Counted from the stretch's first letter, positions 32,515 to 41,989 are shown. The stretch: 64,000 bases of DNA from Methylobacterium oryzae (GCF_021398735.1 NZ_CP090349.1:248001-312000); one strand, 5' to 3'. The notes: generated from the letters alone by a model not told the origin. Translations and numbers: made by a program.

Positions 32515-34152
32515 ATGGCGGACGTGCTGGCCTGCCCGGTGCAGAGGCTCCAGCACGCCTCGTTCCCGGCGCTGCTCGCCGGCCGGGCGGAGGCGCCCCC
32601 CGAGGCCGACCAGAGCGCCGACCTCGTGGACCGTCTCCGGCGGGGCGTCGCCTTCCACCAGCACCTGATCGCCGTCGACACGCCGGCCGGCCGGCGCTGG
32701 CTCCGGCTGAGCGGCAAGCCGTTCCTCGACCAGAAGGGGCGCTTCGCGGGGTTCCGGGGCGTCGGCTCCGACGTGACCGAGGCCCGCCGGGCGGAGGCGC
32801 ACATCGCCTATCTGGCCACCCGGGACCCGATGACCGACCTGTCGAACCGGGTCATGTTCCACGACGTCGCGTCCGAGGCCTGCGCGGCCGCCGCGCAGAA
32901 CGCGCCGCAGAACGCGCAACCGGCCCCGGACACGACGGTCAGCCTGCTCTACCTCGACCTCGACGGCTTCAAGACCGTCAACGACAGCATCGGCCACGCC
33001 GCGGGCGACGCCCTGCTGGGGCAGGTCGCCGATCGCCTGCGCGCCCTGCTCCCGGCCGACGCGCAGGCGTTCCGTCTCGGGGGCGACGAGTTCGCGATCC
33101 TGCAGCGCGGCCGGGACGGCGCGGCCGCGCAGGCCCTGGCCGAGGCCACGATCGCGACCCTGCGCGAGCCCTACCTCATCGACGGCGTCCGGGCGGAGAT
33201 CGGCGTCAGCGTCGGGATCGCCTGCGCCCCCGCGGACGCGACCGAGCCCGAGGACCTGCTCCGGAAGGCGGATCTGGCGCTCTACAGCGCCAAGCAGGGC
33301 GGCAAGGGGCGCTGGCGGGGCTTCGACCGCGACCTGGACGTGCGCGTCCAGCGCCGGCACGAACTCGACGAGGCGATGCGCCAGGCCCTCGCCGACGGCG
33401 AGATGGCGCTGCACTACCAGCCTTTGGTCAGCCTGCAGGACGGCCAAGTGGTCGGCTGCGAGGCGCTGCTCCGCTGGACCCGGCCCGGTCTCGGCCCCGT
33501 CTCGCCCGCCGAGCTGATCCCGATCGCCGAGGGAACGGGCTTCATCCTCGCGATCGGGCGCTGGGCCCTGCGGCGGGCCTGCGCGGAGGCGCTGACCTGG
33601 CCGGTGCGCCTGCGCGTCGCCGTCAACATCTCGTCGGTCCATTTCCGCCGGCCCGACTTCTTCGCCGACGTCGCGGCGGTGCTGGGCGAGACCGGCCTCG
33701 CGGCGGACCGCCTGGAGATCGAGATCACCGAGTCGATCTTCCTGGCCAACACGCCGCACGTGCTGGACAATCTCCGCTCCCTGCGGGCGCTCGGCGTGCG
33801 GATCGCCCTCGACGATTTCGGGACGGGCTACTCCTCGCTGAGCTACCTGACGCAGTTCCCGGTCGACAAGATCAAGATCGACCGCGCCTTCGTGCGCGAC
33901 CTGAGCAGCCGCCCCGAATGCCTGACGGTGATCGAGGCGATCATGGTCATCGCCCGCGACCTGCGCATCGACGTCACCGTGGAGGGCGTCGAGACCGAGC
34001 AGCAGGCCGAGCTGCTCCGGCTGCGGCGCTGCAACAGCGCGCAGGGCTTCCTGTACAGCCCGGCCCGGCCGCCCGAGGAGATCCCCGGCCTGATCGAGAG
34101 CCTGCCCCGGCGGGCGCTCCCGACCGAGCGGGCGGTCCGCGCGGTCGCCTGA
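32515..34152 (+). CDS. C-terminal PAS-GGDEF-EAL part of the split gene
   Basis: From the ATG at 32515 the 545-residue product has most of a PAS domain (ending FRGVGSDVTEARRAEAH), a GGDEF domain with intact LGGDEFAIL, and an EAL domain with CEALLRWTRP, ESIFLANTPH and DDFGTGYSSLSYL. All signature residues of both domains are present. The first 16 codons of the PAS lie between the TAA and this ATG. It could be made by re-initiation as a soluble protein, or the whole locus (31669-34152) may be a pseudogene. It ends 90 bases before the dehydrogenase gene. Confidence 0.75.
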   Translation: MADVLACPVQRLQHASFPALLAGRAEAPPEADQSADLVDRLRRGVAFHQHLIAVDTPAGRRWLRLSGKPFLDQKGRFAGFRGVGSDVTEARRAEAHIAYLATRDPMTDLSNRVMFHDVASEACAAAAQNAPQNAQPAPDTTVSLLYLDLDGFKTVNDSIGHAAGDALLGQVADRLRALLPADAQAFRLGGDEFAILQRGRDGAAAQALAEATIATLREPYLIDGVRAEIGVSVGIACAPADATEPEDLLRKADLALYSAKQGGKGRWRGFDRDLDVRVQRRHELDEAMRQALADGEMALHYQPLVSLQDGQVVGCEALLRWTRPGLGPVSPAELIPIAEGTGFILAIGRWALRRACAEALTWPVRLRVAVNISSVHFRRPDFFADVAAVLGETGLAADRLEIEITESIFLANTPHVLDNLRSLRALGVRIALDDFGTGYSSLSYLTQFPVDKIKIDRAFVRDLSSRPECLTVIEAIMVIARDLRIDVTVEGVETEQQAELLRLRRCNSAQGFLYSPARPPEEIPGLIESLPRRALPTERAVRAVA

Positions 34153-34240
34153 GGGCGGGCGAGCCCGGATCCGGGTTGCCACGCGGGCCGGAACGGCTCT
34201 AGCGGGAGACGATCACGCGGAACCGGGACACAGGCGCGCC

Positions 34241-35182
34241 ATGCCCAAGGTCGTCATCAGCGAGTTCATGGACGAGGCCGCGATCGCGGCCGAGCTCGCC
34301 GGCCTCGACGTGCAGTACGATCCTGGCCTCGTCGACCGGCCCGGGGACCTCGCCGCCGCCGTGGCCCGGGCCGACGCCCTGATCGTGCGCAACCGGACCC
34401 AGGTCCGCGGCCCCCTGCTCGACGCCGCCCGCGACCTCAAGGTGGTGGGCCGCCTCGGCGTCGGCCTCGACAACATCGACGTCCCAGCCTGCCGGGACCG
34501 GGGCATCGCGGTCTACCCGGCCACCGGCGCCAACGACGGCGCGGTCGCCGAGTACGTGGTCGCCACCGCGCTGCTGCTCCTGCGCGGCGCCTACGGGGCC
34601 ACGGCCCGCGTGGCGGCCGGGACGTGGCCGCGCAACGCCCTGATGGGCCGCGAGATCGCCGGCAAGCGCCTCGGCCTCGTCGGCTTCGGGTCGATCGCCC
34701 GCGAGACTGCCCGGAGGGCGGCGGCCCTCGGCATGACGGTCGCCGCCCACGACCCCTTCGTGGCCGCGGACGACCCTGCCTGGAACCCGGCCTACGGCCC
34801 CGTGCAGAGCCAGGCGCTCGACGCGCTGATCGCGCAGAGCGACGTGCTCTCGCTGCACGTGCCGCTCACCGATCAGACCCGCGGACTGATCGACGCGGCG
34901 GTGCTGGCGCGGATGCCGAAGGGCGCGATCCTGATCAACGCGGCCCGGGGCGGGGTGGTGGACGAGGCCGCCGTGGCGCAAGCCCTACGGTCCAGCCATC
35001 TCGGCGGCGCGGCGCTGGACGTGTTCGACCGCGAACCCCTCGACGCGGCGGCGGGCGCCGTCTTCGCCGACGTGCCGAACCTGGTCCTCACGCCGCACAT
35101 CGCCGGGGTGACGCAGGAGTCGAACGTGCGCGTCTCCGCCGTCACGGCCCAGGCCGTCCGCCGCCACCTCACGAGGGACTGA
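34241..35182 (+). CDS. D-2-hydroxyacid dehydrogenase (NAD-dependent)
   Basis: The 313-residue cytosolic enzyme of the phosphoglycerate dehydrogenase family has the substrate-domain segment VGRLGVGLDNID, nucleotide-binding GKRLGLVGFGSIARETARRA, and catalytic residues Arg in NAARGGVVDE, Glu in VFDREPL and His in TPHIAGVTQES. Length suits dehydrogenases without an ACT domain; the closest style is sulfolactate or hydroxypyruvate-type enzymes. Substrate not determined. A GGGACACAGG sequence precedes the ATG. Confidence 0.85.
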   Translation: MPKVVISEFMDEAAIAAELAGLDVQYDPGLVDRPGDLAAAVARADALIVRNRTQVRGPLLDAARDLKVVGRLGVGLDNIDVPACRDRGIAVYPATGANDGAVAEYVVATALLLLRGAYGATARVAAGTWPRNALMGREIAGKRLGLVGFGSIARETARRAAALGMTVAAHDPFVAADDPAWNPAYGPVQSQALDALIAQSDVLSLHVPLTDQTRGLIDAAVLARMPKGAILINAARGGVVDEAAVAQALRSSHLGGAALDVFDREPLDAAAGAVFADVPNLVLTPHIAGVTQESNVRVSAVTAQAVRRHLTRD

Positions 35183-35265
35183 ACCGGGAGGGCCCGCGCG
35201 CGGCTGCACATCGACGGCAACCTGCGCGCCGCGCGGGTCGCCTTCGACGGTCTCGACCGGGAGGC

Positions 35266-35505
35266 TCAGCGCAGGGCGAGCACCTGGGCAGCGTGCGAGG
35301 CGACGGCCTGCACGGCCGGGAGATCGTAGGCGTAGACGCGGCCGGCCAGGATCGCGAGCGCCAGCGTCCAGAACACCGCACCGCCGACGCGCCGCGCCGT
35401 GCGGTCGCCGGTCGAGGTGGCCGGGCAGGCGCCGGCGACGCCGTCGGCGACGGGCTCGCCGAACGGATCGAAGGCCGGCGACTGGTTTTCAGAGGCGCTG
35501 CGCAT
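35266..35505 (-). CDS. Small membrane protein, hypothetical
   Basis: From the ATG at 35505 the 79-residue product begins MRSASENQSPAFDPFGEPVA, with a hydrophilic N-terminal half and one membrane helix (GGAVFWTLALAILAGRVYAY). It is in the spacer between convergent flanking genes, so it is the only candidate there. No family recognised. Confidence 0.5.
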   Translation of the reverse strand: MRSASENQSPAFDPFGEPVADGVAGACPATSTGDRTARRVGGAVFWTLALAILAGRVYAYDLPAVQAVASHAAQVLALR

Positions 35506-35617
35506 GGTGCCGAATGTCGCGCTCGGCAGGTCCGTTCGCAATGGACACGTCTTTCGAATTTCGCTGCGCACGGAGATGCTTGTTCTCCATTCGATCCCCA
35601 CGACAGGCAGGTTCTTC

Positions 35618-37063
35618 TCAGAGGGCCGGTTCGACCGCCGGAAACGCGATATCTTCTTCCCGGCGGGGGCCGGGGCCGCCCGCTCCCGGGGCGGCGGGCG
35701 TGTGGTAGGCCATGCGCTCGCGGCGCCCCCGCAGGGGCTCGCGACTGACTTCGCGCCACGCCTCGGCCGGCGCCCCCGCGGCCCGCCGCGCGGCCTCCGA
35801 GACCAGGATCGGGACGCCGTGGAGCTTGGTCGCCTGCTCGAGGCGGGCGGCGACGTTGACGGCGTCGCCCAGCACGGTGAACTCGTAGCGCGCCTCCTCG
35901 CCGATGATCCCGCAGAACACCTCGCCGTAATGGACGCCGACACCGATGCGCACGGCCTGCGCGGGTGCGGCCCTGTCGGTCCAGCGGGCGATCACCGCGA
36001 CGAGGTCCTGCGCGAAGGCGAGGGCGCGGGCCGCGTCGTCGGGCCGGGGCTCGGGCAGACCGAACACCACCAGGGCGCCGTCGCCGATGAACTTGTCGAC
36101 CACGCCGCCCCGCAGGCGGGCGAGGCGCGTCACCCGCCGCCGGAAGGCGGACAGGAACTCGGAGAGCCGGTGCGGATCCAGGCTCTCGGCCAGGGTGGTC
36201 GAGCCGCGCATGTCGACGAACACGATGGCGGCCTGCTGGCGGCGGCCGGCCTTCAGGCTCCCGTCGCCGTCGGCGAGCCGCAGGACCAGCTCCTGCGGCA
36301 GGAACCGCGACAGCCGGTTGCGCCGGGTCGCCTCCCGCAGGGCCGACACGGCGAACAGCACGAACAGCACCGCCAGGGCCCCGACCATGACCCAGATGGC
36401 CAGGGCGATCCGCGACACCGTCGCCTGCCGCCGCTCCATCCGCCGCGCCTCGTGCGCCTCCATGCGGCGCACCCGGTCGCGGATCGCGTCCATCACCTGC
36501 TTGCCGCGCCCGTCCGCCACGGAGGCGCGGGCCGCCGCGCCGTCGCCGGCGCGCATGAGGGCGACGCTGGCGCCGAGCTCGTCGAGCTTCCGGCGGATCA
36601 GCCCGGCCAGGGTGTCGAGGTCGCCCCGCTGGTCGGGATCGTCCTGGACGAGGTCGCGCAGGAGATCGAGCTGCTGGTCGACGTTCAGCCGCCCCTCGGT
36701 GAAGGGCAGCAGGAAGGCCTCGTCGCCGGTGAGCAGGTAGCCGCGCTGGCCGGTCTCGGCGTCCTGCACCGCCGACAGGACCCGGGCGAGGCGCCCGTCC
36801 ACCGCCACGGTGTGGCGCACGGCGTCGACGCCGCGCTGCTGGTACACGAAGGCGCCGAGCGCGATGGCGGTCATCACCAGGATCGTGGCGAACCCCACCG
36901 TCATCCAGGTCACGGTGCGCGAGCGCAGGGATCGCTGCACCCGCGCGCCCACGCGCGCGCCGACACGCGCCCTGACCGAGGCGGCGTCCGGCGCGGCGTC
37001 GCTCCGGTCCGATTCTGTTGCGGTGGCGGGCACGGTGGCGGGCGCGGGCGCTGGGACGGACAT
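35618..37063 (-). CDS. CHASE3-type class III adenylate cyclase
   Basis: The 481-residue inner membrane protein has an N-terminal basic tail, helix near 55-75, a periplasmic CHASE3-like four-helix domain (VLSAVQDAETGQRGYLLTGD), a second helix near 218-240, then the cyclase domain. Catalytic features are complete: metal Asp in VFVDMRGSTTLAE and GDGALVVF, Lys in VVDKFIGD, and LGDAVNVAARLE with the Asp/Asn/Arg set. It should make cAMP in response to a periplasmic signal. Its ATG lies one base after the stop of the TAXI-type protein, so the two are an operon. Confidence 0.88.
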   Translation of the reverse strand: MSVPAPAPATVPATATESDRSDAAPDAASVRARVGARVGARVQRSLRSRTVTWMTVGFATILVMTAIALGAFVYQQRGVDAVRHTVAVDGRLARVLSAVQDAETGQRGYLLTGDEAFLLPFTEGRLNVDQQLDLLRDLVQDDPDQRGDLDTLAGLIRRKLDELGASVALMRAGDGAAARASVADGRGKQVMDAIRDRVRRMEAHEARRMERRQATVSRIALAIWVMVGALAVLFVLFAVSALREATRRNRLSRFLPQELVLRLADGDGSLKAGRRQQAAIVFVDMRGSTTLAESLDPHRLSEFLSAFRRRVTRLARLRGGVVDKFIGDGALVVFGLPEPRPDDAARALAFAQDLVAVIARWTDRAAPAQAVRIGVGVHYGEVFCGIIGEEARYEFTVLGDAVNVAARLEQATKLHGVPILVSEAARRAAGAPAEAWREVSREPLRGRRERMAYHTPAAPGAGGPGPRREEDIAFPAVEPAL

Positions 37064-37064
37064 G

Positions 37065-38462
37065 TCAGGCCCCGCCCGCGCCGTGCAGCCGGACGGGCCG
37101 CCCGGTCCGCCCCCCGTCCTCGGCCGCCCGCGCCCGGCAATCCGCGATGGTCGCCCGCGCCGTGTCGATCGCGACGGACGCCGCCGACATGGTGCGGGTG
37201 TCCGGCTCCCGCTCGCGGGCGTAGCGGACGACGTCCATGGCCAGCGCGTCGACCTCGACGGTGAGCGCCTCGATCGCCGCCGGGTCGCGCAGCGCCCGGG
37301 CCTGCCCGGCGATCTCCAGGAGCCGGTCCAGGAGCTCGTCGATGCGCTCGCGGCGCAGGCTGGCGAGGCGCTGCCGGATCCAGGCCAGCACCGAGACGAG
37401 GCCGCCCACCAGCGCGCCGAGGAGGTAGAGCGTGTCGCCGTAGCGCTCGATGAAGCCGTGCTGGTCGCGCTCGTAATAGTCGATCGCCCCCGGATGGATC
37501 GGGATGCGGGCGCTGGTGGCCGCCACGGTCGTGTCGTAGGCCGGGGCCTGGACGTACTCGGCGGCGTCCGTCGCCAGGGCGGCGGCGCCGCGCTTCTCGA
37601 AGAGCTGCTGGGTCACGTCGGCCGCCACGACGCGGCTTAAGGAAGCCCGGGCCATCAGCCGGTACGAGGCGCCCACCGTCTTCACGTCGTCGGCCGGCAG
37701 CTTCGGGCGGCCGCCGAACAGGCCGCCCGGGACGGTGACCGCCTGGAGCCGCGGGAAGCGCTCGATCACCGCGCCGTCATCCTCCACGGCGACGAACGCC
37801 ACCTTGCCGCCGCGGGCGACGCCCTGCACGGCCGAGACCAGGGCCAGCGCCTTCGGCGCCGAGGGCGCGATGATGCTGACGAAGGCGTCGATCCGCCTCT
37901 CGCGGAAGGCGCCGGCCACCGCCTCCTGGTCGACCGGGACCAGCAGGACCGTCGAGTCCCGGGCCGGGCCGGCGGCCTCCTCCAGGGTGAGCCCGTAATA
38001 GCCGAGGAGGTTCCGGAGCAGCCAGAGATCGGCGTCCCGGTGCGCCGCGATGCCGAGCCGCTTGCCGGCGAGCTTCGGGAAGCTGGTGATCCCGGCCTGC
38101 TCGGGCGAGGCGATGACCATCGCCTGGTCGCGCAGGATCGCCAGGGTCAGGCCGTTCGTCGGCAGGAGCACGTCGGGGCGGACCACCGCGAGGTCGGCGC
38201 GCCCGTCCTGCAGGGCGGCGGCGCTCTCGCGCACGTCGTCGAAGGACAGGATCTTCAGCCGGACATTCTCGTGCGCGGCCTCGAGCGCGTCTGCGTAGGC
38301 CTTGATCAGGCCGGGCTCGGTCCCGTCCCGGGGAGCGACCGCGATGGTGAGCACCGTCGCCTGGAGCAGGTACCACGCCGCGACCCCGCCCGCGCCCAGG
38401 AGGGCGGCCCCGGCCAGGAGCAGGGTCTCCCGGCGCAGGATCCAGGCGGGGAGGGTCCACAT
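37065..38462 (-). CDS. TAXI-type solute receptor with C-terminal membrane anchor
   Basis: The 465-residue protein has an N-terminal anchor or signal helix (ETLLLAGAALLGAGGVAAWY), a periplasmic TAXI family binding domain (TIAVAPRDGTEPGLIKAYAD; ADLAVVRPDVLLPTN), a membrane helix near 365-385 (LYLLGALVGGLVSVLAWI) and a cytoplasmic helical tail of about 80 residues. TAXI proteins normally feed TRAP transporters, but no TRAP permease genes are here. Start: ATG 38462 after GGGG; a GTG at 38474 follows the stop of the upstream gene. It is coupled to the adenylate cyclase and may act as its ligand sensor. Confidence 0.78.
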   Translation of the reverse strand: MWTLPAWILRRETLLLAGAALLGAGGVAAWYLLQATVLTIAVAPRDGTEPGLIKAYADALEAAHENVRLKILSFDDVRESAAALQDGRADLAVVRPDVLLPTNGLTLAILRDQAMVIASPEQAGITSFPKLAGKRLGIAAHRDADLWLLRNLLGYYGLTLEEAAGPARDSTVLLVPVDQEAVAGAFRERRIDAFVSIIAPSAPKALALVSAVQGVARGGKVAFVAVEDDGAVIERFPRLQAVTVPGGLFGGRPKLPADDVKTVGASYRLMARASLSRVVAADVTQQLFEKRGAAALATDAAEYVQAPAYDTTVAATSARIPIHPGAIDYYERDQHGFIERYGDTLYLLGALVGGLVSVLAWIRQRLASLRRERIDELLDRLLEIAGQARALRDPAAIEALTVEVDALAMDVVRYAREREPDTRTMSAASVAIDTARATIADCRARAAEDGGRTGRPVRLHGAGGA

Positions 38463-38474
38463 CGCCCCGGCCAC

Positions 38475-39395
38475 TCAGAACAGCGAGATCAGCACGATGC
38501 CGCCGACCATCAGGGCGGCGCCGATCAGGCGCGGCGGGCCGGCCTTGACCCGCTTCATGCCGAACCAGCCGAAATGATCGAGCGCCACCGAGGTCAGGAG
38601 GTTGGCGGTGATGAGCAGGCCGTTGAAGGCGCCGGCCCCGACCTTGTCGACGAAGAGCAGTCCGGCGAAGACCGCGACCGCCCCGGTGAGGCCGGCGAGG
38701 GGCATCCACCAGCGGACGCCCGCGACGTCGTCGCGGGTCGGCAGCGGCGACGGCCGCAGCAGGAACATCAGCGCGAACACGAACACGACCGGCACGAACG
38801 ACACCGTCGCGGCGAGCCAGGGATTCTCCAGGGCGCCGCGGAGCTGCGCGTTCCACACCACGCCGATCGCCATCAGGGCGCCGGCCACGAGGATGAACGG
38901 GTAGAGCAGCTTGCCGCCGACCCCCGAGCCGCCGCCGTCGCTCTTGCCGCCCGAGCGCGCGATGAAGGTGACGCCCACCGCCATCAGCAGGCCGCCGAGC
39001 CAGGGCATCGGCTTGAAGCCCGCCGCCTGCAGGCCGAACAGGCCGAGCGCGTCCATCGCCAGGGAGGTGAGGATGTTGGCGGTGAGCGTCAGGCCGTTGA
39101 ACGGCCCGGCGCCGACCTTGTCGATGAAGGCGAGGCCGCCGAACACCGCGACCGCGCCGGCCAAGCCTCCGAGGGGCGCGTACCAGGGCATCTTGCCCAG
39201 GGAGTCGAGGCTCGGCAGCGGCGTCGGCATCGTGAGGAACAGGGTCGTGAACACGAAGACGATCGGCAGGAACGACACCGTCGCGGCGAGCCACGGATTG
39301 ACCATGCGGCCGCGCAGCTGCGCGTTCATGGCATTGCCGATCGCCTGCAGCGCGCCCGCCACCAGGATGAAGGGATAGAGGAGGGCAGCCGTCAC
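38475..39395 (-). CDS. Duplicated YdcZ/DMT-family membrane transporter
   Basis: The 306-residue membrane protein is an internal duplication. Each half begins LLYPFILVAGAL, contains NAQLRG, NPWLAATVSF-P-VFVF and AVAVF-GL-F-DKVGAG-FNGL, about 160 residues apart, with about five helices each. YdcZ (DUF606) proteins are usually about 150 residues and work as pairs, so this is a fused dimer. Substrate unknown; small metabolite export is typical of the superfamily. A Gly/Ser-rich linker (GGKSDGGGSGVGG) joins the halves. It lies immediately upstream of the TAXI gene. Confidence 0.82.
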   Translation of the reverse strand: MTAALLYPFILVAGALQAIGNAMNAQLRGRMVNPWLAATVSFLPIVFVFTTLFLTMPTPLPSLDSLGKMPWYAPLGGLAGAVAVFGGLAFIDKVGAGPFNGLTLTANILTSLAMDALGLFGLQAAGFKPMPWLGGLLMAVGVTFIARSGGKSDGGGSGVGGKLLYPFILVAGALMAIGVVWNAQLRGALENPWLAATVSFVPVVFVFALMFLLRPSPLPTRDDVAGVRWWMPLAGLTGAVAVFAGLLFVDKVGAGAFNGLLITANLLTSVALDHFGWFGMKRVKAGPPRLIGAALMVGGIVLISLF

Positions 39396-39429
39396 GCGCG
39401 CGGACCTTCGGGTTTGCGGGGAGGGAGGG

Positions 39430-40698
39430 TCAGACGAGGAGCAGGCCAGCGAGCGCCAGCGCGAGGGCCGGCGGCATCACCAGCAGGCCGAGCTTGAGGA
39501 AGGTCCAGGCGCCGACATCCTGGCCCTCGCGGCGGATGGCGGTCAGCCAGAGGATCGTGGCGAGCGAGCCCGTCACCGACAGGTTCGGCCCGAGATCGAC
39601 GCCGATCAGGATCGCGCCCGCCACCTTCTCGGGCACGTGGGCGGTCTGGACCGCGGCGCCCGCGATCAGCCCGGCCGGCAGGTTGTTGACGAGGTTGCAC
39701 AGCACCGCGACGAGGCCGCCCGCCCCCCAGGCGGTGGCCTCCGGGGCGGCGTGGGCGTAGCCCTTGAGGAGGTCCGCCAGCATCGCCAGGACGCCGGTCT
39801 TCTCCAGGGCCTCCACGAGGACGAACAGCCCGGCCACCAGCGGCAGCACGCTCCACGACACGTCCTTGGCCACCTCGACGAGGCCGCCGCGCTTGAGGAG
39901 CAGCACGACGATCGTGGTGGCGAGCCCGGCCACGAAGGTGGGCAGGCCGAGGTCGAGGCCGAGCGCGGAAGCCGCGATCAGCACGCCGCCGGTCGCCACG
40001 ATGCCGATCCCCGCCACGAGGCCGGTGCGGGACAGTGGCACAGCCTCGACGTCGGTGGCGACCTCCTGCCCGCGCAGGGTCTTCGCCTGTGTCAGCCGCA
40101 GCACCGCGTAGGTCGTCGCGATGGCCAGCAGCGAGGGCAGGGCGAACAGGCCGAGCCAGCGCACCAGCGGCGGCATGTGCTCGGCGAAGACCACGAGGTT
40201 GGCCGGGTTCGAGATCGGCAGCACGAAGCTCGCCGCGTTGGCGATGAAGGCGCAGATGAACAGGTAGGGGAGGGGGTTCTCCACCTTGGCTGCCTTGGTG
40301 GCCGCGTAGACGGCGGGCGTGAGCACCACCGCGCAGGCGTCGTTCGACAGGAACACCGTGACGACGGTGCCGACGAGGTACACGAGGGTGAACAGCCGGG
40401 TCGCCGAGCCCTTGGCGGCGCGCACGGCGATCGAGGCGAGCCAGTCGAACAGGCCCTCCTTCCGGGCCACCTCCGACATCAGCATCATGCCGACGAGGAA
40501 CAGGTAGACGTCGGTCCCCTTCAGCACGCCGTCCCAGGCGGTGGCGGGGGCGAGCAGGCCGAGGGCCACGAGGGCGCCGGCCCCGAGCACGGCCCAGATC
40601 GCCTCCGGCCACGCGAACGGCCGCAGGATGACGCCGAGGGTCGCGAGGGCAGCGATCGTCCAGGTCGCGATGTTGGGGGTCAGCGTCAGCGCGCCCAT
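39430..40698 (-). CDS. ArsB/NhaD-type ion transporter
   Basis: This 422-residue inner membrane permease of the ion transporter superfamily has about 11 helices. Family-typical stretches include LFLVGMMLMSEVARKEGLFD, VVTVFLSNDACAVVLTPAVY (the SNDA/VVLTP ion-binding hairpin), ANAASFVLPISNPANLVVFA, and in the second half NLVNNLPAGLIAG with GVDLGPNLSVTGSLATILW. These match ArsB arsenite exporters and related anion permeases. No arsR or arsC is adjacent, so arsenite as substrate is unproven. Gene order suggests it may be cotranscribed with the YdcZ gene 35 bases downstream. Confidence 0.82.
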   Translation of the reverse strand: MGALTLTPNIATWTIAALATLGVILRPFAWPEAIWAVLGAGALVALGLLAPATAWDGVLKGTDVYLFLVGMMLMSEVARKEGLFDWLASIAVRAAKGSATRLFTLVYLVGTVVTVFLSNDACAVVLTPAVYAATKAAKVENPLPYLFICAFIANAASFVLPISNPANLVVFAEHMPPLVRWLGLFALPSLLAIATTYAVLRLTQAKTLRGQEVATDVEAVPLSRTGLVAGIGIVATGGVLIAASALGLDLGLPTFVAGLATTIVVLLLKRGGLVEVAKDVSWSVLPLVAGLFVLVEALEKTGVLAMLADLLKGYAHAAPEATAWGAGGLVAVLCNLVNNLPAGLIAGAAVQTAHVPEKVAGAILIGVDLGPNLSVTGSLATILWLTAIRREGQDVGAWTFLKLGLLVMPPALALALAGLLLV

Positions 40699-40765
40699 CG
40701 GTTGCGGTGGTCCTCTGGTGGGGTGGATCGTGCGGTGCGGTGTGCCGCGATTCGGGCGGGACCGG

Positions 40766-41989
40766 CTACCAGTGCCGGCCGTTGCGGTTCGGCCCGAGCT
40801 GGTCGCCCCGGAGCCCCTTCTCGGGCCAGGCCGGCAGGCGGAACGCGTCGCTGCCGGGCCGCTCGTGCGCGGGCGGCGGCACGAAGCTCCGGTCCACGGG
40901 CTCGATCACCTCGGTGTCGGTGTGGCCGGTGCCGTCCGCGACCGTGACGGCGAGGCGGCGCGCGCCGTCCCGCCAGGGGATGCGGGCGTGGACCGTCCGG
41001 GGGCCGTCCGGCACCATCGGGTGGGCCGGGCCGCCATCGACGCGCAGGTGACAGCGCCACGCGGCCCGCGGCCGGTCCGACAGCACGAGGGCGCGCACCG
41101 AGACCGTGCCGTCGGCGGCGTCGAGGGGCGCCGTGGCGAGGCGCCGGTCGGCGGGGCTCGTGACCATCACGAAGGGCAGTGCCCGGTCGAGGGGCTTGAA
41201 CCGCCAGCTCGCGACCGGCCCGTCGATCGCCGCGACCGCGTAGCCGACCGAGCCGTCCTCGTTCTGGCCGACCGAGCGGGCCGCGGCGTAGAGGGTGCGC
41301 CCGTCCGGGGCGAGCTCGTTGTAGTGGGTGTGGCCCATCTCGACGAGGCGGACGCCGTAGTGGCGGATCAGGCCGGCGAGCGCCGCCCGCTCGTCGGGCA
41401 CGCAGAGGTCGTCCGGGTAGGTGTGGGCGAAGACCGCGCAGGGCTGGCCCTCCCGCTCGGCCCGGGCCAGCTCCTCGCCGAGCCACGCGAGCTGGTGGGG
41501 GCCGAGGCGGAAATCGAGGCCGAAGCCCTTCTGGCCGTAGCCGGGGCTGACCATGTCGAGGAACAGGCAGCGCACGCCGGCCCAGGTCTCGGCGAAGTAG
41601 TAGTGCGTCACCGAGACGGGGTCGCGCGGGCGCGGCAGGTCGTGGCGCCGCGCCGCGTGGCCGCCGCCGCGCGGGCTGCCCGCGACCGCGGCGAACAGGG
41701 CGTCGAAATCCGCCATCGTGCCGTGCTGGCGGTCGTGGTCGCCGGCGATCAGGCGCACCGGCAGGTCCGGGTGCCGGTCCAGGGCCTCGCGCAGGACCGC
41801 GTACTGCTCCGCCCGCCCGTCCTCGGCGAGGTCGCCGGGGATGTAGACGAAGTCGAGGAGATCGTGTCGGTGCAGCCCCGCCACCTCGGCGAGCATCGCC
41901 CGCAGGTCGGCGGCGTGGGGGTCGGAGCCCCGCTCGAGATGCAGGTCGCCGATATGCGCGAAGGCGAACACGCCGTGGCTCGCCGTCAT
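40766..41989 (-). CDS. Calcineurin-like metallophosphoesterase
   Basis: From the ATG at 41989 the 407-residue protein has the metallophosphatase motifs in order: HIGDLHLERG (D-x-H), IPGDLAEDG, AGDHDRQHG (GDHD in place of GNHD), VFAHTYPDDL and MGHTHYNEL. A C-terminal beta-domain follows (AWRCHLRVDGGPAHPMVPDG). There is no signal peptide with this start. It resembles Icc-type phosphodiesterases. The open frame reaches 42214, but the added codons look like basic, low-complexity spacer. Confidence 0.83.
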   Translation of the reverse strand: MTASHGVFAFAHIGDLHLERGSDPHAADLRAMLAEVAGLHRHDLLDFVYIPGDLAEDGRAEQYAVLREALDRHPDLPVRLIAGDHDRQHGTMADFDALFAAVAGSPRGGGHAARRHDLPRPRDPVSVTHYYFAETWAGVRCLFLDMVSPGYGQKGFGLDFRLGPHQLAWLGEELARAEREGQPCAVFAHTYPDDLCVPDERAALAGLIRHYGVRLVEMGHTHYNELAPDGRTLYAAARSVGQNEDGSVGYAVAAIDGPVASWRFKPLDRALPFVMVTSPADRRLATAPLDAADGTVSVRALVLSDRPRAAWRCHLRVDGGPAHPMVPDGPRTVHARIPWRDGARRLAVTVADGTGHTDTEVIEPVDRSFVPPPAHERPGSDAFRLPAWPEKGLRGDQLGPNRNGRHW

